Shown: positions 23,667-35,376, numbered from the stretch's first letter. The stretch is DNA of 64,000 nt from Prunus persica (GCF_000346465.2 NC_034011.1:8266040-8330039); one strand, 5' to 3'. Numbers and translations are program-made. The notes: generated from the letters alone by a model not told the origin.

Positions 23667-26600
23667 AGGTCATAAACGGGTTGTGCTGTTGGTGGGTATT
23701 GGGAGGTTGGGTTCTAGGTTAGGGTGGGGCAGGATGAGATAGGGTGGTGTGGAATGTGTTATTAATTTATTAAATTAATTAATTAATTAATTGTTTTATT
23801 TTTATTTTAAATTAAATTTATTATTATAGTATTTAATTATGTTTTTATCTATGTGAAGGTGGGCTCCACTTTGCCACGTCGTTAACAGACTTTTGAATGG
23901 AGTTGAAGGCATGGGGCAAAGTGGGTCACCAAACCTCGGTCAATGGCTAAAAGTGGGCCANNNNNNNNNNNNNNNNNNNNNNNNNNNNNNNNNNNNNNNN
24001 NNNNNNNNNNNNNNNNNNNNNNNNNNNNNNNNNNNNNNNNNNNNNNNNNNNNNNNNNNNNTTGGTGATCTTCTGCGATAGATGTTGTAGTGGACCTAACC
24101 AACGACGATGATGTAGTTATAGAGAGGGAGGATTGGGAGACCGAAAGTGATCATAGCGACGATAACGAAAGTTATTATAGTTCAGATGATGAATGATGAA
24201 ATTTTTTGTAATTTTATTATGTTAGTGTACAGATTTTGGCAAATATGCTTGTTTGAATATATGTACTTGTTATATCCAAACCTTATATATGTGAAGAAAT
24301 GAAACATTGTTAAATAAATTGAGCTATAAAAGAAAATGAGAAATGAAAATAAATTTATTTATAAAACATTGGTAAATAAATATATCCAAACCTTTTTTAT
24401 ATTAATTTTGAAAATTATTTTTACAAAACATTTTTAAAAAATGAAAATGAGAAACAATCTGACCTAAATATGTATTTGGTGCCAAATACTTGAGTGACGA
24501 ATTTAGCCTATTCGTGCATAGTTGTATTTTGCGCGACGACAAAATTCCTAGTCACGTACAGCTGCAAGGGGCCCCACAGGGGGGAGAGCCAGGGAAGGGG
24601 GAAGGGGGAAGTGGGATTTGACTGAAGTTTCAGGGGCATTGGTGTAATTAAGCCTATCAATTATGTTTAAAACCTTATTTTTGTCCACTCACACTTTTCT
24701 ATTTTGCGCCCCCAGGCCGTATCCACTTTGAGTCTTCCTTCCAGCGCACTCCGCTTCCGCTTCCGCTTTCGTAGGACTTCTTGTTGATAGTGTGTGGAAC
24801 TACCTTTCGTTGTAATTAGATATAACTACTTAGTATTCTTTGGTATTGCCCATGTTAGGGTTGGATTATTGGCCTGAGGCATGTTGACTTGTGTTTAAGC
24901 TTGTGTGCCTTATCTTGTGCTTGTTGGAAGTTGAGGATTTTGTTATTACTTGTCTTACAGATGGATATCCTTTTTGGGAATTGACCCTTTTACAGGAGAG
25001 GCTCTGTTGAATTTTCAGTAGGAATCTTTGTATTTAACTTGAGAAAGAAAGACATTCTAGTAAAGTGGGCCCGACATCGACTAGGTGTCGGATAGGAAAC
25101 AAGGTCAGTCAATGACAGCTCATGTACTACATGGAATGATACTATTATTATAAAATAGATACTGATTCTATAAGGTTCCTTAGCTGTCTCCAACGATAAG
25201 AAGATGTCTTGGGTTGGGCTAATATCTAGGCAGCAATTAGGCTTCATCACAAGGAAATCAATATTGGAGGGTCGGCGGGTGGTGGGATTGTGCGTTAGGG
25301 AGGAGGGTGTGAGGATGTGGGTTGAAGAGGGCGATGACTTTTTGGTTGAGGGAAGAAGGTGGGGTTTGGGTCTGGGGTCGAAGAAAGAAGTTGAAAGAAA
25401 GTGTTATGCTTCCTTCTCCAATCCTATGAAGATCAAGATTATTAGGAAGGATGGATATGAAGGAAGAAGTTGTTAACAGTCCTTCACTGGTGGAATCTGA
25501 GATTAACTGTCAAAAGTCTTGGGGTTTGAGGTTCCAAGGTTCTCTTTCTTCGAGATTGAATTACATGTCTTCGTCAATGAGGCCAAGTAAAGATGAGGTT
25601 TTGTATGAGAAGGATTTAAGGAGAAGCTTCATCAATGAAGCATGAGACTTGAAAGGAGCAAATCTATCATTTTTTTTTTTTTTTTGGGTTGGGATTTTTA
25701 GCTTTTAAATTCAAGGATTTTTAATTTTAATTTATGTTTTTTTTATTAATTAATTTTAAAAATTTAAGAATTTTTTATTGAATTTTTTGTCCAGCTAGGA
25801 TGGAATTACTAACATAACCCTACTATGTCATCAGTTTTAACAGAGTTTGAGATGGAGTTGACATAAGGGAGAAAGTTTTTGAGAAAGAAAATTCATTAAT
25901 AGAACCAAAGATGTACAAAGAGTAACATGATACAGTGGTTTCGTTAAAACCTTCCTAGCACAACCTCATGGGACAAATTCCGGGGAGGAAAAAGTACCAC
26001 ACATGTCATGGACTAACAAGAGAGTCCAATTCAAGTCATGGACTAAAAAAATAAATCAAAAATGAAAACTAACAAAAAGAACTTTGACGAGAACCGCAAC
26101 TAGAGACCAACACAGTACACCCACATGAGAGGACTGCAGGAACCCCAAATAGTAAACCTACATGAGTGGACTGCAGAACATCCCAACTGTCAAAAGAAGC
26201 ATTCTATGAGCAAAATCATAGTCCTTTGACACCCATACAAACTACAAGGCATACCATAACAGAAATCAGGAGAAAACACAGAAGAGGAACACAGAAATAA
26301 CAGTAAAAGGACCCTTAAGAAGCACTCCACTTTAACTTAGAACATGACGAAGAAAACCTCCTATGACCAAGCATAGTTCTTCGGTAGGCGCAAAGTAAAA
26401 AAGAGCACCACATCCCAATAACTATCACTAGCGTCGCTATTGCCGTCTCCGTTGAAACAAAGACAAAACGTCAACCACCAGGTATCACAACTCTCCCGAT
26501 GAGAGACACAATTCAGCGTTACTACTGTCGCCGCCGCTGAGACGACAACACCAGTCACCTAGAACACTGCAAAAATAACCAAACTAAACAAATAGACAAA

Positions 26601-27131
26601 CAGACCTAAATTCAAACAGATCTAGACTATCTGGAGAGGAGAATGGGAGGAGAAAAGGGGATAAGAGGAAGGAAAAAGATGGGATAAAATGAAAGGGAGA
26701 TGAGGATAGAAAGGGGAAGATGTGCGAAGGGGGGGAGGGGCAGTGGCCACCTCCCCCCCTTAACTTCTTTGCGGTTGGTTATCGGCAAGGAAAAAGGAGA
26801 CCAGAGTGCGGCTAGGGTTTCCCACTATGCTAGACCTTACATAAGGGGGAAAGTTACACACCAAACTTTGGTTAAGGGGGCAAAATGAGTCACTTTAACT
26901 TTGAGGGGTCAATGTGGGATTTGATCAATGTTTTAGGGGGCACTGTAGCAATTAAGCCATTTATTAATATGTCCATGTTCTTTTCTTAGTCTCACTTTAC
27001 CCCATGAACTTTCAACTAACTAAATATCCCTCGTATGCTTGCATTACATGTCTCATGTTATCCAATTCCGTAATTTCTTCAATAAAACTGTAAAGTTGCT
27101 AACATAGTATGGGCATTTTAGTAATTTCAAC
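23667..27131. other. Repeat-rich intergenic DNA with an N gap, no supported gene
   Basis: An N gap of 100 bases interrupts this stretch. Just after it, an open frame (about 24084-24200, plus strand) ends in a very acidic tail (EREDWETESDHSDDNESYYS) that could be the C-terminus of a transposon protein; I cannot name it. Open frames at 25204-25476 and 25451-25645 show no known domain. Two direct-repeat pieces of about 50 bp (24608-24655 and 26909-26959, sharing GTGGGATTTGA and AATTAAGCC) suggest an old repeat. Segment 25890-26630 resembles retroposon 3' sequence but carries no identifiable frame. Confidence 0.45.
23961..24060. other. Assembly gap, 100 N
   Basis: A run of exactly 100 unknown bases, probably a placeholder of unknown true size. 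The acidic open frame to its right begins at the gap edge, so its N-terminal part is missing. Confidence 0.99.
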
Positions 27132-27633
27132 TAGGGGTGGGTGTGGTCCAATCCAATTTCCACCTCACATTGGAATTGGAATCGATACTATTCAATCGGT
27201 GCAGTTCGGTTCATTTTTGATAAAAAAAATTTATGAAACCGATCGATTTGATTTAAACCGATTTCGGTGCGGTTTCTGATTTTTTCCATTTTGGACAAGA
27301 TTTTTTTATTATATAATTTTCAACTTTTATTTACAAATTCCAACTAAAATTTTATTTTTTAGACTTAAAAATGTATAAATGACCTAATTTCATGCAAAGG
27401 GAGATTATTGAGTCTAGAAAAGAGAGATTATTGAAGTTGGGCTTGGGGAAATATTAGTTATAGGATCAGAAATGAAGCTTATACTTAAAGAATTAAAATA
27501 AAATAAAATAAAATACACAACTAATTCGGTCCTGTTTGATTTGGTGCCGGTTTGTTGACATTTTAGTCAACACAGTTTTTTTCTGTTCGGTGAGGCTCGG
27601 TGTTCCGATTTTCGGTCTCAATGCCTACCCTTA
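27132..27633. mobile_element. hAT-type MITE (502 bp)
   Basis: The left end is TAGGGGTGGGTGTGG and the right end reads CTCAATGCCTACCCTTA, an imperfect inverted repeat of the TAGGGGTGGGCA type common in plant hAT MITEs. The flanks carry the 8-bp duplication ATTTCAAC / ATTTCAGC with one mismatch, as expected for hAT. There is no coding capacity. The interior has diverged CGGTTCGGTT-like motifs typical of these elements. Confidence 0.8.
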
Positions 27634-27792
27634 ATTTCAGCTAATAAAAAATTTAAAATCCAAATTAAATATAAAAAGCATTTTAAATTGTTTAAATATT
27701 AATGTGATTTCAATTTTAACAATTAGATTTTTCAAAATTTTGCCAAATTTTTTTATTAGAGGACATATCCGTGGATTAAATCAAATAATGAG

Positions 27793-27800
27793 TATAAAAA
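27793..27800 (+). promoter_or_regulatory. Candidate TATA box for the PPR gene
   Basis: TATAAAAA lies about 360 bases upstream of a good splice donor (CATCT|GTAAGT at about 28157) that would end a 5' leader exon. The fit in spacing is the only support. A short upstream open frame, 27906-28097, would lie in this leader. Confidence 0.35.
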
Positions 27801-28156
27801 GCTCCACCGCCGTAACGAACCAAAACGCGCCGTTTCAGGTGCTGGAACTAACGCCCAACGCCCTCTGGGATAATTAACGGAGCTCGTGGAAAAGACACAA
27901 AACGGGTGACACCTGCCTCGCAATCAGCGAATCTGTACTCTTTGTTTATTTTTCTATTTGTGGTCAAAACACCGTGGACCGGACGGTCATTTCCTCCTCA
28001 TCTCTTCTCCAAACTTCAAATCGAAACATCATCATATAAAGGAGAAGGAGGAGAAGAAGACACAGACCCCAAAAGAAAAGAAAAGAAAAGAAAATAAAGA
28101 CCAAACGTAGAATAATCATCAAACTACTTTTGCTTCAATAGCATTTTGCCTCATCT

Positions 28157-31057
28157 GTAAGTTTCCCGCATCTTTTCCTTTTCATTTCCCTTCAGATCTG
28201 AGCAACTGCTTTTATATGGGTTGTGTTTTGTTTCCCTTATTGTTTCTTTGTATTTGTTGTTTTTATGGATATGGGTTTTACGAGAATGACATGATTTGGA
28301 TTGTTTTGGGTCATAAATGTGAAATGGGGTTTTTCATGTGAGGTATTAGAATTGCATCATGAGGAAAAGCTTAGGTAGAAGGTCAATTCTTGATTTGGAT
28401 TGAACCCATTTGAGAAGGATAGCTGAATTATTGATAATCTACTGAAAAAGAAAAAGAAAAAATAAATGCCCCCATGGTTATACATTCAAAATTCTTTTTC
28501 AAACGCCTTCAGAGCACTGATAATGCTGCACCTTCTATGTTTTGTGGTACGATCTGCTGGGGTCTCACAGAACACAGTAAATTGGCTAATTTTATCTGAA
28601 TTGATGTCAAGAAATGTGTGATGTGTGTAGTTTGATGGCGACAATGAGCTTTAGTGCATGGTGCTGCTATGAATATATTTTGTTTCTTTTTTGCTTTGTG
28701 TCTAGGCATTGTTTAGTTTTCACAGATTTGAGTTCGAAGTTGGCCGCAAGTGATTATAAACTTTAACGTATGTATACTGGGATGACTTTGCTTTTTCTCC
28801 TTCTATTGTTTTCCTTATAATGTATATATAGTATTTGTCAAATGTGGGGTAAAGATATTACTTGCGATTGGTAAGATTAGAAATCACCGTGACATAGTTA
28901 TAACATTAATCATGATGGAACTAGTAAACGAAGAATGATAAGCGGGTTGCATAGTGAGGAAGGGCTGGTGATTTGTGGATTTGATTTTCGTATGAATTCC
29001 TTCAAAATATATATATATATATATATAAGACCTTCAAAATATATATAATTGTGTGTCTCGGTTTGAGTTGACAATGCATGTTCATTTGTGTGTAGTAATT
29101 ATTGTTTCTCAAATATATTCTTAGTGGGTATACTTGCGGATTTGAAGTGGGCTGCTTGGTTTTTTGGTGAGTTTACTTATCAACATTGGATTGGTATTAT
29201 AATAATAATAATTTTCTGATTTGAAACATAATTTCTTTAATTAAAAGAACTACAGTACAGCCACTGTACACATTAGGTAATCACTTTTATACTCTTGCTT
29301 GAAAGCAGGCTTTCTTGGTAGTTGGGTTTCACTTAGAAGGTGACAATAGGCTTGATTTTGTGGTAATTAAATAGACCGAGTAGCTGCTTTGACAATTATA
29401 ATGATTTGAACTCACTTGTATGTTGCAAACAAGCCTTAAGAAATTTCAACCATAGTTGGAGAAATTTTCAACGACAGATATTTAATTCTCATGGTAAGAC
29501 TATTATGCTTTTAAAATTCTCTTCAATTTTGGTTAAGCAATGGGGTGGGTGGACTGTTGTTTATGCTTCCTGCAATTCCGTCTGATTTTACTTCATACAG
29601 TGTTGCATCTTCATTTTTTCAGAAGTTTATTACAATTAAGGTGCCTTTGAACAGTATAATCTTGTTCTCATGTAACTACCATTATTTCAATTTCACATTC
29701 TTCCAATCCAGAAATTGTGATTACAGAACTTGGTTCTTCTTTTTTGGTAGGATTTAGTTTGGAGGTTAGTTCTTATTTCTGCTCATGGAAATATTAAGAT
29801 GCCAAGCTTCCAATCCATTCGTAAGGTTCTAGATTTTATTCCTCCTTCTATATTGAGCTCCCATGTGGTCTGGGGCTGGAAACCCCAAAAGGTATCTACG
29901 TAGCTATTTGCAAGTGTTTCCTGCCTCCCAAAGAGTGTAGGGTTCGTGGGGGGTCCCAGTTTTAAAGCTGTGTCCACTTTGCGGATTGGTGGATTTCTGG
30001 GTATAAAAATAATAATTTTATTGTGCCGCTAAATCAGTGTTGTTATCTTCTTGCTTTTGAGGATTTCAGTGTTGTTATCTTCTTGCTTGTGAGCCATTTT
30101 GAATGTATTCTGTTTGGAGGATTTCAGTAAAGTTCGAAAAAAGCAAGTTTCATTGTAGAATATATGTCCTTTGCTACTTATATGTTTTGAATGTTCCCTT
30201 TTAATGCGTGTGCCTGTCAGTATGCTTTTGCAAGAATTTTGTTGCCTTATGCATTGCAAGATGTTGACTAGCATGAGAAGTGTAGCTTGCTTTCTGGTAC
30301 ATTTTCCACAAGTATGGTTCTCATATTGCAGTTGAAGTTTTTCAAGGAAAATCTTTTTTTGTTATGGTATAAAATTGCTATTGTGTTGAACCCATAGGAT
30401 CGCTGATTGTGTTTCAATTTGCTACTAGCCAATACGCTCTTTTATGGAATATTTTCCAAGAACAAACTCACACAAATTTTATTGGGAAGTATTTGTTAAT
30501 GCTACAGGTCTTTCATTATATTATTGTCTTCAAAAAATTGTAGCATATTATAAACTTGATTCAAGGTTGAATAATTTACATTTCAGTTTTTAAATTGAAG
30601 TCAGATTTTGTTCTTCGTGAGTATGTCTGGGGACTTAAAGCATTCTTTGTATTGCAAGTCCTTTTGTGCAATGCCTTTGGGCAGTAGAAGATCATGTGTT
30701 AACTGTTGGAGGTGCATGTTTTAGTTCAGCTAGTATTGTTGATGCTTAAATATGACAGTCTCTTAGTGTGGGTATCATCAAGGCTGATGATGGGCTGTAG
30801 CGGTCAGGGGAGTGCGCCTTTGTGTTATTTAGGTCTACCTCTTGATGGGTTTAAGGGTTTAGGTGGAAATCCATGGGTTTAGGGTTTGTTGTGGTCCTTC
30901 ACTCTTTGGGGGAGGGGGAGGTGTATATACTAATCTAGTTTCTGAGGTCGTCATTTCTGTATAAAATGCTACCTTATATTTCTTTTTTCTCCCTCGATAT
31001 TCTATTGGATTTTATACAATCTAAAGCTTTATTTTTATTTTATTTTATGGTATGCAG
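28157..31057 (+). other. Probable long 5'-UTR intron of the PPR gene
   Basis: The donor GTAAGT at about 28157 and the acceptor TATGCAG ending at 31057 frame a 2.9-kb interval without a supported gene; the coding exon starts 42 bases after the acceptor. Inside are a (TA)n tract near 29000-29026 and a tandem pair around 30033-30086 sharing TCAGTGTTGTTATCTTCTTG. This is an inference from splice signals only. Confidence 0.4.
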
Positions 31058-31099
31058 GAGCTAAAAGACATAATCTTTGAATTTCCTGGGGACATCTTC

Positions 31100-32620
31100 A
31101 TGATCTTCCATGTTCAGAAATGCTTTAAAAGTGTCCGCTTCCGACGGAATACTTCAAACTCTTGCTCCTTTTTCCATACCTCTTCTGAAAATTGCTCACC
31201 GGCTCTTTCTTCAATTTTGTCTTCTCAGCAGGGGTCATCACAATTTGAGGACCCAACAAGACTACCGGACCTTGACATTATCATTGCTAAAGTATCTGTT
31301 GGTAGGACTGATGATGAGATTCTACAGTCTCTTGCACATGATCCGGCATACAATAGCATTCAGCTTACAGATAACCTTGTTGGTCAATTGTTCCATCGGT
31401 TTAAGAATGATTGGAAGTCTGCATTGGGTGTGTTTAGATGGGCAGAGTCACGCTCTGACTATAAACTCACCCCAGATGCATATGATATGATGGTTGACAT
31501 TTTGGGTAAAATGAGGCAAATGGATAAGATTATGGGTTTGTTAGAAAAGATGCGTCAGGATCATCTGGTCACTCTTAACACTGTTGGTAAGGTTATGAGA
31601 AGGTTTGCTGGTGCAGGGAAATGGGAGGATGCTGTGAGGATGTTTGATCAGTTAGGAAGTTTTGGATTGGAGAAGAACACGGAATCAATGAACTTGTTGC
31701 TTGACACACTTTGTAAAGAGAACAAAGTTGAGCAGGCTCGTGAGATCTTTTTAGAGCTAAAATCACACATCTCGCCAAATGCTCATACATTTAACATTTT
31801 CATTCATGGTTGGTGCAAGATCAAACGGGTTGATGAGGCACACTGGACAATCCAAGAAATGAAGGGACATGGCTGTCGACCTTGTGTCATCAGCTACTCG
31901 ACCATCATCCTATTTTATTGCCACCAATACAACTTTGTTAAGGTCTATGAATTGTTTGATGAAATGGAAGCTCAGGGGTGCCCGCCAAATGTTATTACCT
32001 TCACCTCTGTCATGTGTTATCTAGCTAAGTCTGAGGAGTTTGAGGAAGCTTTGCAATTATATGAGAGAATGAAATCTGCTGGATGTGATCCGGATACACT
32101 TTTTTACAACTCACTGATCCACACACTAGGAAGAGCTGGCCGGGTACGAGACGCTATTCATGTATTCGAGGTTGAAATGCCTAAGAAGGGGGTTCCTCCT
32201 AATACATCAACTTACAATACAATGATTGCCATGTTTTGCCATCATGCTGAAGAGCAAAAGGCCTTAGATGTCCTCTTGCAGATGGAAAATGCAAGGTTAT
32301 GTAAGCCTGATGTTCAGACATACTATCCATTGTTTAAAATGTGCTTTAAAACTGGCAAAACAGACAATTTTTTGAGCAAGCTATTAGATGACATGGTTAA
32401 TAGACATCATCTCAGTCTCGATCTCTCAACCTATACGCTTCTAATTCATGGACTATGCAGATCAAATAAGTGCGAGTGGGCGTATCTTCTCTTTGAGGAG
32501 ATGATTGGTCAAGGGATAAAGCCTAGGTATAAAACATGCCGTTTGCTTTGGGACGAAGTTAAACTGAAGAATATGTTTGGCCCTGCTGATACCATTGAAG
32601 ACTTCATGAAGAAACTATAA
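31100..32620 (+). CDS. P-class pentatricopeptide repeat protein, probably mitochondrial
   Basis: RNA-binding helical-repeat protein of the PPR family, P subclass; these act in organelle RNA processing, splicing or stabilisation. From ATG 31100 it has 506 residues without introns. The N-terminal 60 or so residues are rich in Ser, Arg and Phe and poor in acidic residues, as in a mitochondrial presequence. About ten 35-residue repeats follow, for example NAHTFNIFIHGWCKIKRVDE, CVISYSTIILFYCHQYNFVK, NVITFTSVMCYLAKSEEFEE, DTLFYNSLIHTLGRAGRVRD and STYTLLIHGLCRSNKCEWAY. No E, E+ or DYW tail is present. An in-frame ATG at 31052 exists, but it lies before a strong acceptor (31057), so the later start is preferred. 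The layout recalls Arabidopsis At3g04130-like proteins; I do not assign orthology. A broken copy lies at 37901-38271. Confidence 0.92.
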   Translation: MIFHVQKCFKSVRFRRNTSNSCSFFHTSSENCSPALSSILSSQQGSSQFEDPTRLPDLDIIIAKVSVGRTDDEILQSLAHDPAYNSIQLTDNLVGQLFHRFKNDWKSALGVFRWAESRSDYKLTPDAYDMMVDILGKMRQMDKIMGLLEKMRQDHLVTLNTVGKVMRRFAGAGKWEDAVRMFDQLGSFGLEKNTESMNLLLDTLCKENKVEQAREIFLELKSHISPNAHTFNIFIHGWCKIKRVDEAHWTIQEMKGHGCRPCVISYSTIILFYCHQYNFVKVYELFDEMEAQGCPPNVITFTSVMCYLAKSEEFEEALQLYERMKSAGCDPDTLFYNSLIHTLGRAGRVRDAIHVFEVEMPKKGVPPNTSTYNTMIAMFCHHAEEQKALDVLLQMENARLCKPDVQTYYPLFKMCFKTGKTDNFLSKLLDDMVNRHHLSLDLSTYTLLIHGLCRSNKCEWAYLLFEEMIGQGIKPRYKTCRLLWDEVKLKNMFGPADTIEDFMKKL

Positions 32621-33184
32621 TTTCGTGAGAAGAACAATGGCAGGGTAGTTAAGGTCATTTGAGGTGACACTTGAAGAAATGCGTCTTGGACCATTGCCAC
32701 TGCTATAAAAAGTTTGATCATAGCTTCAAATGTCCAACAGATGGAACAAACTTCATGCTAGAGATTGTATACTACTACTACCTAGAAGTCCTTGTGTGGC
32801 ACAAGGTTGGTACGATCCAATACAAGAGTATGGCTTTTGAGGACCTTTCCTATTGAGATGAGCGATAGTATATTAAACTCACACACACTGCACAGATACT
32901 AGGACTGAACCCAGAACGTTTCATGAGAGGAGCAATTACTCCAAATTGCTTTACTAGTGGGTTCTTTGGTAAGAGAGAGAGAGAGAGTATGACTTCGAGT
33001 ATTAAGGCATGGGAAAAAGGTATTTTAGGCATTAATGTTGAATTCAGGCTCTGAAAAGAACCATTTATGGGGGAGGATGCAAGGAGAAAATCTGCCGTTT
33101 CATTGGTTGTGTACAACGGGTTACACTTAAAAGTTTCTTGGTGGATGCACATTTAGGTTTCAGGAGTGTCTGGCAGCAACTAGG
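32621..33184. repeat. PPR 3' flank, present in up to three copies in the window
   Basis: The part from 33011 to 33183 matches 38101-38270, joined there to a fragment of the PPR coding sequence. Most of 32660-33180 also matches 40860-41225 inside TGS1 intron 4 at lower identity. Shared landmarks are GGCATTAATGTTGAA, AAAAGAACCA and GCAGCAACTA. The first part probably includes the PPR 3' UTR. Confidence 0.8.
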
Positions 33185-33189
33185 CTTTA

Positions 33190-33510
33190 TAATCAACTAA
33201 ACAACCCTCAAAGCTTTTTTTGTTTCTTTGACATTTAAAATTATGCCACAAATAATTCAGCACGTGATGAACGTTGTTGATATACACTACACTTCAGTCA
33301 ACTCATAGTTCAGAAAGATTACGATGATCCACATTCCTTATCGCTGAATCATGGTGCCAACCAAAACTTATAACCATTCTACCTTTCCAGCTTCCGACTA
33401 AAACTTTTAATCATTGCACAATGACTGAATGTTGTCTACATCAAATAAAATTTAAAGAAAAAAGAATAAACTAAATACATAATTTACTAAAGGAATAATA
33501 GAAAAGAGAA
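33190..33510. repeat. Mosaic block: TGS1 3' end copy joined to NUDX3 intron copy
   Basis: The stretch 33190-33337 matches 39833-39975, which is the 3' flank plus the last coding bases of TGS1; both contain CAACTAAACAACCCTCAAAG and GATATACACTACACTT. From 33336 on the sequence instead matches NUDX3 intron 6 (10425-10700) with about 80 bases missing. The switch falls around ATCCACATTCCTTATC. Beyond it (33510-34090) I see only AT-rich DNA with homopolymer runs. Confidence 0.85.
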
Positions 33511-34091
33511 TAATAAGGCTGGATTTAGTTGCTTCTCCAACTTTGTTCCCCCCCAAAAAAATTACCTTTCCCCTCTTTCATTATTTTTTTCTTATAAACA
33601 GTAATGACTTTTTTTCTTTTTTTTAAAAAAGAAAAAAAAAAGGGAAAGAGTGGCGGCATGTGTTTTTAGTTTTTATCCCTTTTGTTTTGGGATTTGGTTT
33701 CCTCAGAACACTAGGAATGAAGGGAGAAGAAAAACAGAAACATCTCCTATTTCGTTTCTTTTATCTATATATATAAAGCAAAAGGCAGAGAATGGTGAAA
33801 CATTCAAAATACCAGAAAATGTCCTTGGTTAATGTAAACATTAAGAATTGAAATTATTATTTAAATGAGGATAATATGGTAAATTCACAATTTTCGTATT
33901 AAAAAAATTAAAATTAAAAAAAAATTCAGATAATGGATCCTATTTTTATGGAACACAAATATCCATTATCTTTTTTAATTCTAAAATAAATTTAAATTTT
34001 TTAAAAAAAAAACCTCTCGCATGCACGGAAACGCGTGCAGAGAGGCTAGTTTTGCTTATTTCCTACTTGCACTTGGAAAAGTAGCACTCTC

Positions 34092-34098
34092 TATATAA
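34092..34098 (+). promoter_or_regulatory. TATA box of the CAF1 gene
   Basis: A TATATAA motif in CTCTATATAATGG. With usual plant spacing, transcription would start near 34120-34130. That is downstream of the first in-frame ATG (34102) and upstream of the ATG at 34195, which favours the latter as the translation start. Confidence 0.6.
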
Positions 34099-34194
34099 TG
34101 GATGACTTTGGTCAAAGATAACATTCGACACAAATTCAAGAACAACGCGGAGCACAGGAGAGCAAAATTTAAGAAGCCTAACCCAGAATTAAAG

Positions 34195-35022
34195 ATGAAT
34201 AAAAGAGTGGAGATTCGAAGCGTTTGGCAACAAAATTTAGAATCCGAGTTTGCTCTCATTGAGGCCGCAATTGCCCACTACCCTTTTGTCTCCTTCGACA
34301 CTGAATTCCCAGGCACCATACTTGAATGCAAGGCTTGGGATCCCCCTGCATACCAATACCAAATCATGAAGGGCAATGTGGACGCCATGAACATCATTCA
34401 GCTGGGCCTAACACTCTCAGACCACAGAGGGAACTTGCCTGATTTGGGCACAGATTGCTGCTACATATGGGAATTCAACTTCAGGGACTTCGACATTGAG
34501 CGTGGCGACCATCACAGCGCAGACGCAATCGAGTTTCTTAAGCGGCATGAAATCGATTTCTTGCAGAACAAGAAAAAGGGTATTTACTCTTCCAACTTCT
34601 CGTGGCTGATGGAAAGGATGGTACTCCACAATAGGTCCCGTTTAACATGGGTGACTTTCCATGGTTCGTATGATTTCGGGTACCTGATGAAGATTCTAAC
34701 TCAGAAGGACTTGCCGATGGACATTGGTGGTTTCATGGGGGAGGTGGAGAAAAAGTTTGGGAAAAGAGTTTACGACATCAAGCACTTGATCAAGTGTCAA
34801 GGGCTTTATGGAGGTTTAGAGAAAGTGGCTCGTTTGCTTCAGGTTGGTCGTGTGGCTGGGAAGAGTCACCAGGCTGGTTCTGATAGTCTATTGACTTTGC
34901 AGACGTTTATGAGGCTCAAGGATGTGCATTTCGGAAGTTTTTTAAAGAATAAAGACAACTGTAGCCTAAGTTTAAATCAGTTTCGAGGGGTTTTGCATGG
35001 TTTAGAACTTGAGGCTCATTGA
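34195..35022 (+). CDS. CCR4-associated factor 1 (CAF1) deadenylase, intronless
   Basis: Poly(A)-specific 3'-5' exoribonuclease subunit of the CCR4-NOT complex, which shortens mRNA tails in the cytoplasm. The protein has 275 residues from ATG 34195, the usual plant CAF1 size, and a family-type start (VEIRSVWQQNLESEFALIEA). The DEDDh catalytic set is complete: Asp35 and Glu37 in SFDTEFPG, Asp160 in HGSYDFGYLMK, His225 and Asp230 in SHQAGSDSLLT. An in-frame ATG at 34102 would add 31 residues rich in Lys, Arg and Asn, but it lies only 4 bases past the TATA box. Plant CAF1 genes are typically intronless and stress-inducible; regulation here is not visible. It stands alone on the plus strand after the PPR gene. 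Confidence 0.93.
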   Translation: MNKRVEIRSVWQQNLESEFALIEAAIAHYPFVSFDTEFPGTILECKAWDPPAYQYQIMKGNVDAMNIIQLGLTLSDHRGNLPDLGTDCCYIWEFNFRDFDIERGDHHSADAIEFLKRHEIDFLQNKKKGIYSSNFSWLMERMVLHNRSRLTWVTFHGSYDFGYLMKILTQKDLPMDIGGFMGEVEKKFGKRVYDIKHLIKCQGLYGGLEKVARLLQVGRVAGKSHQAGSDSLLTLQTFMRLKDVHFGSFLKNKDNCSLSLNQFRGVLHGLELEAH

Positions 35023-35376
35023 CCATCATTGAGCCTTTCTCTTTTCATGATTCTTTAATACCTTTGATAGATAAATAGGTAATGGGAATTTTGTAGCCCC
35101 ATTTTGTACTTTTTACAGGATTATAAATACAACATGGTCAAAACAATTTATTTTATTCTTCTAGGGCTCATTTGTTACACATGACTGTTTTGGCATGGAC
35201 AATGCTTAGGGATTGTCTTGGCTTGGACTATCGGTTTGCGTTTGGTGTATGCTTGGACTAGGACTAGATTTTTTTATTTTTTCAAAAGTATCTTTATATT
35301 TGTATATATGTATAAATACATATATTATGTACATGTATATATTTTATATACATACATAATATATATGTATATAATA

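Noticed and set aside
25204..25645. Two consecutive open frames (90 and 64 codons) as a possible gene
   Set aside because: They have biased Gly/Arg/Val composition, lie in different frames without convincing splice sites, and show no recognisable motif.
31052..31099. Upstream in-frame ATG as the PPR start
   Set aside because: It lies before a strong splice acceptor ending at 31057, so it is probably intronic; the ATG at 31100 is in the exon.
33528..33552. GGCTGGATTTAGTTGC-type match to the opposite strand at 11137-11157 as a transposon end
   Set aside because: Only one end is seen at each site and no target duplication could be found, so an element cannot be defined.
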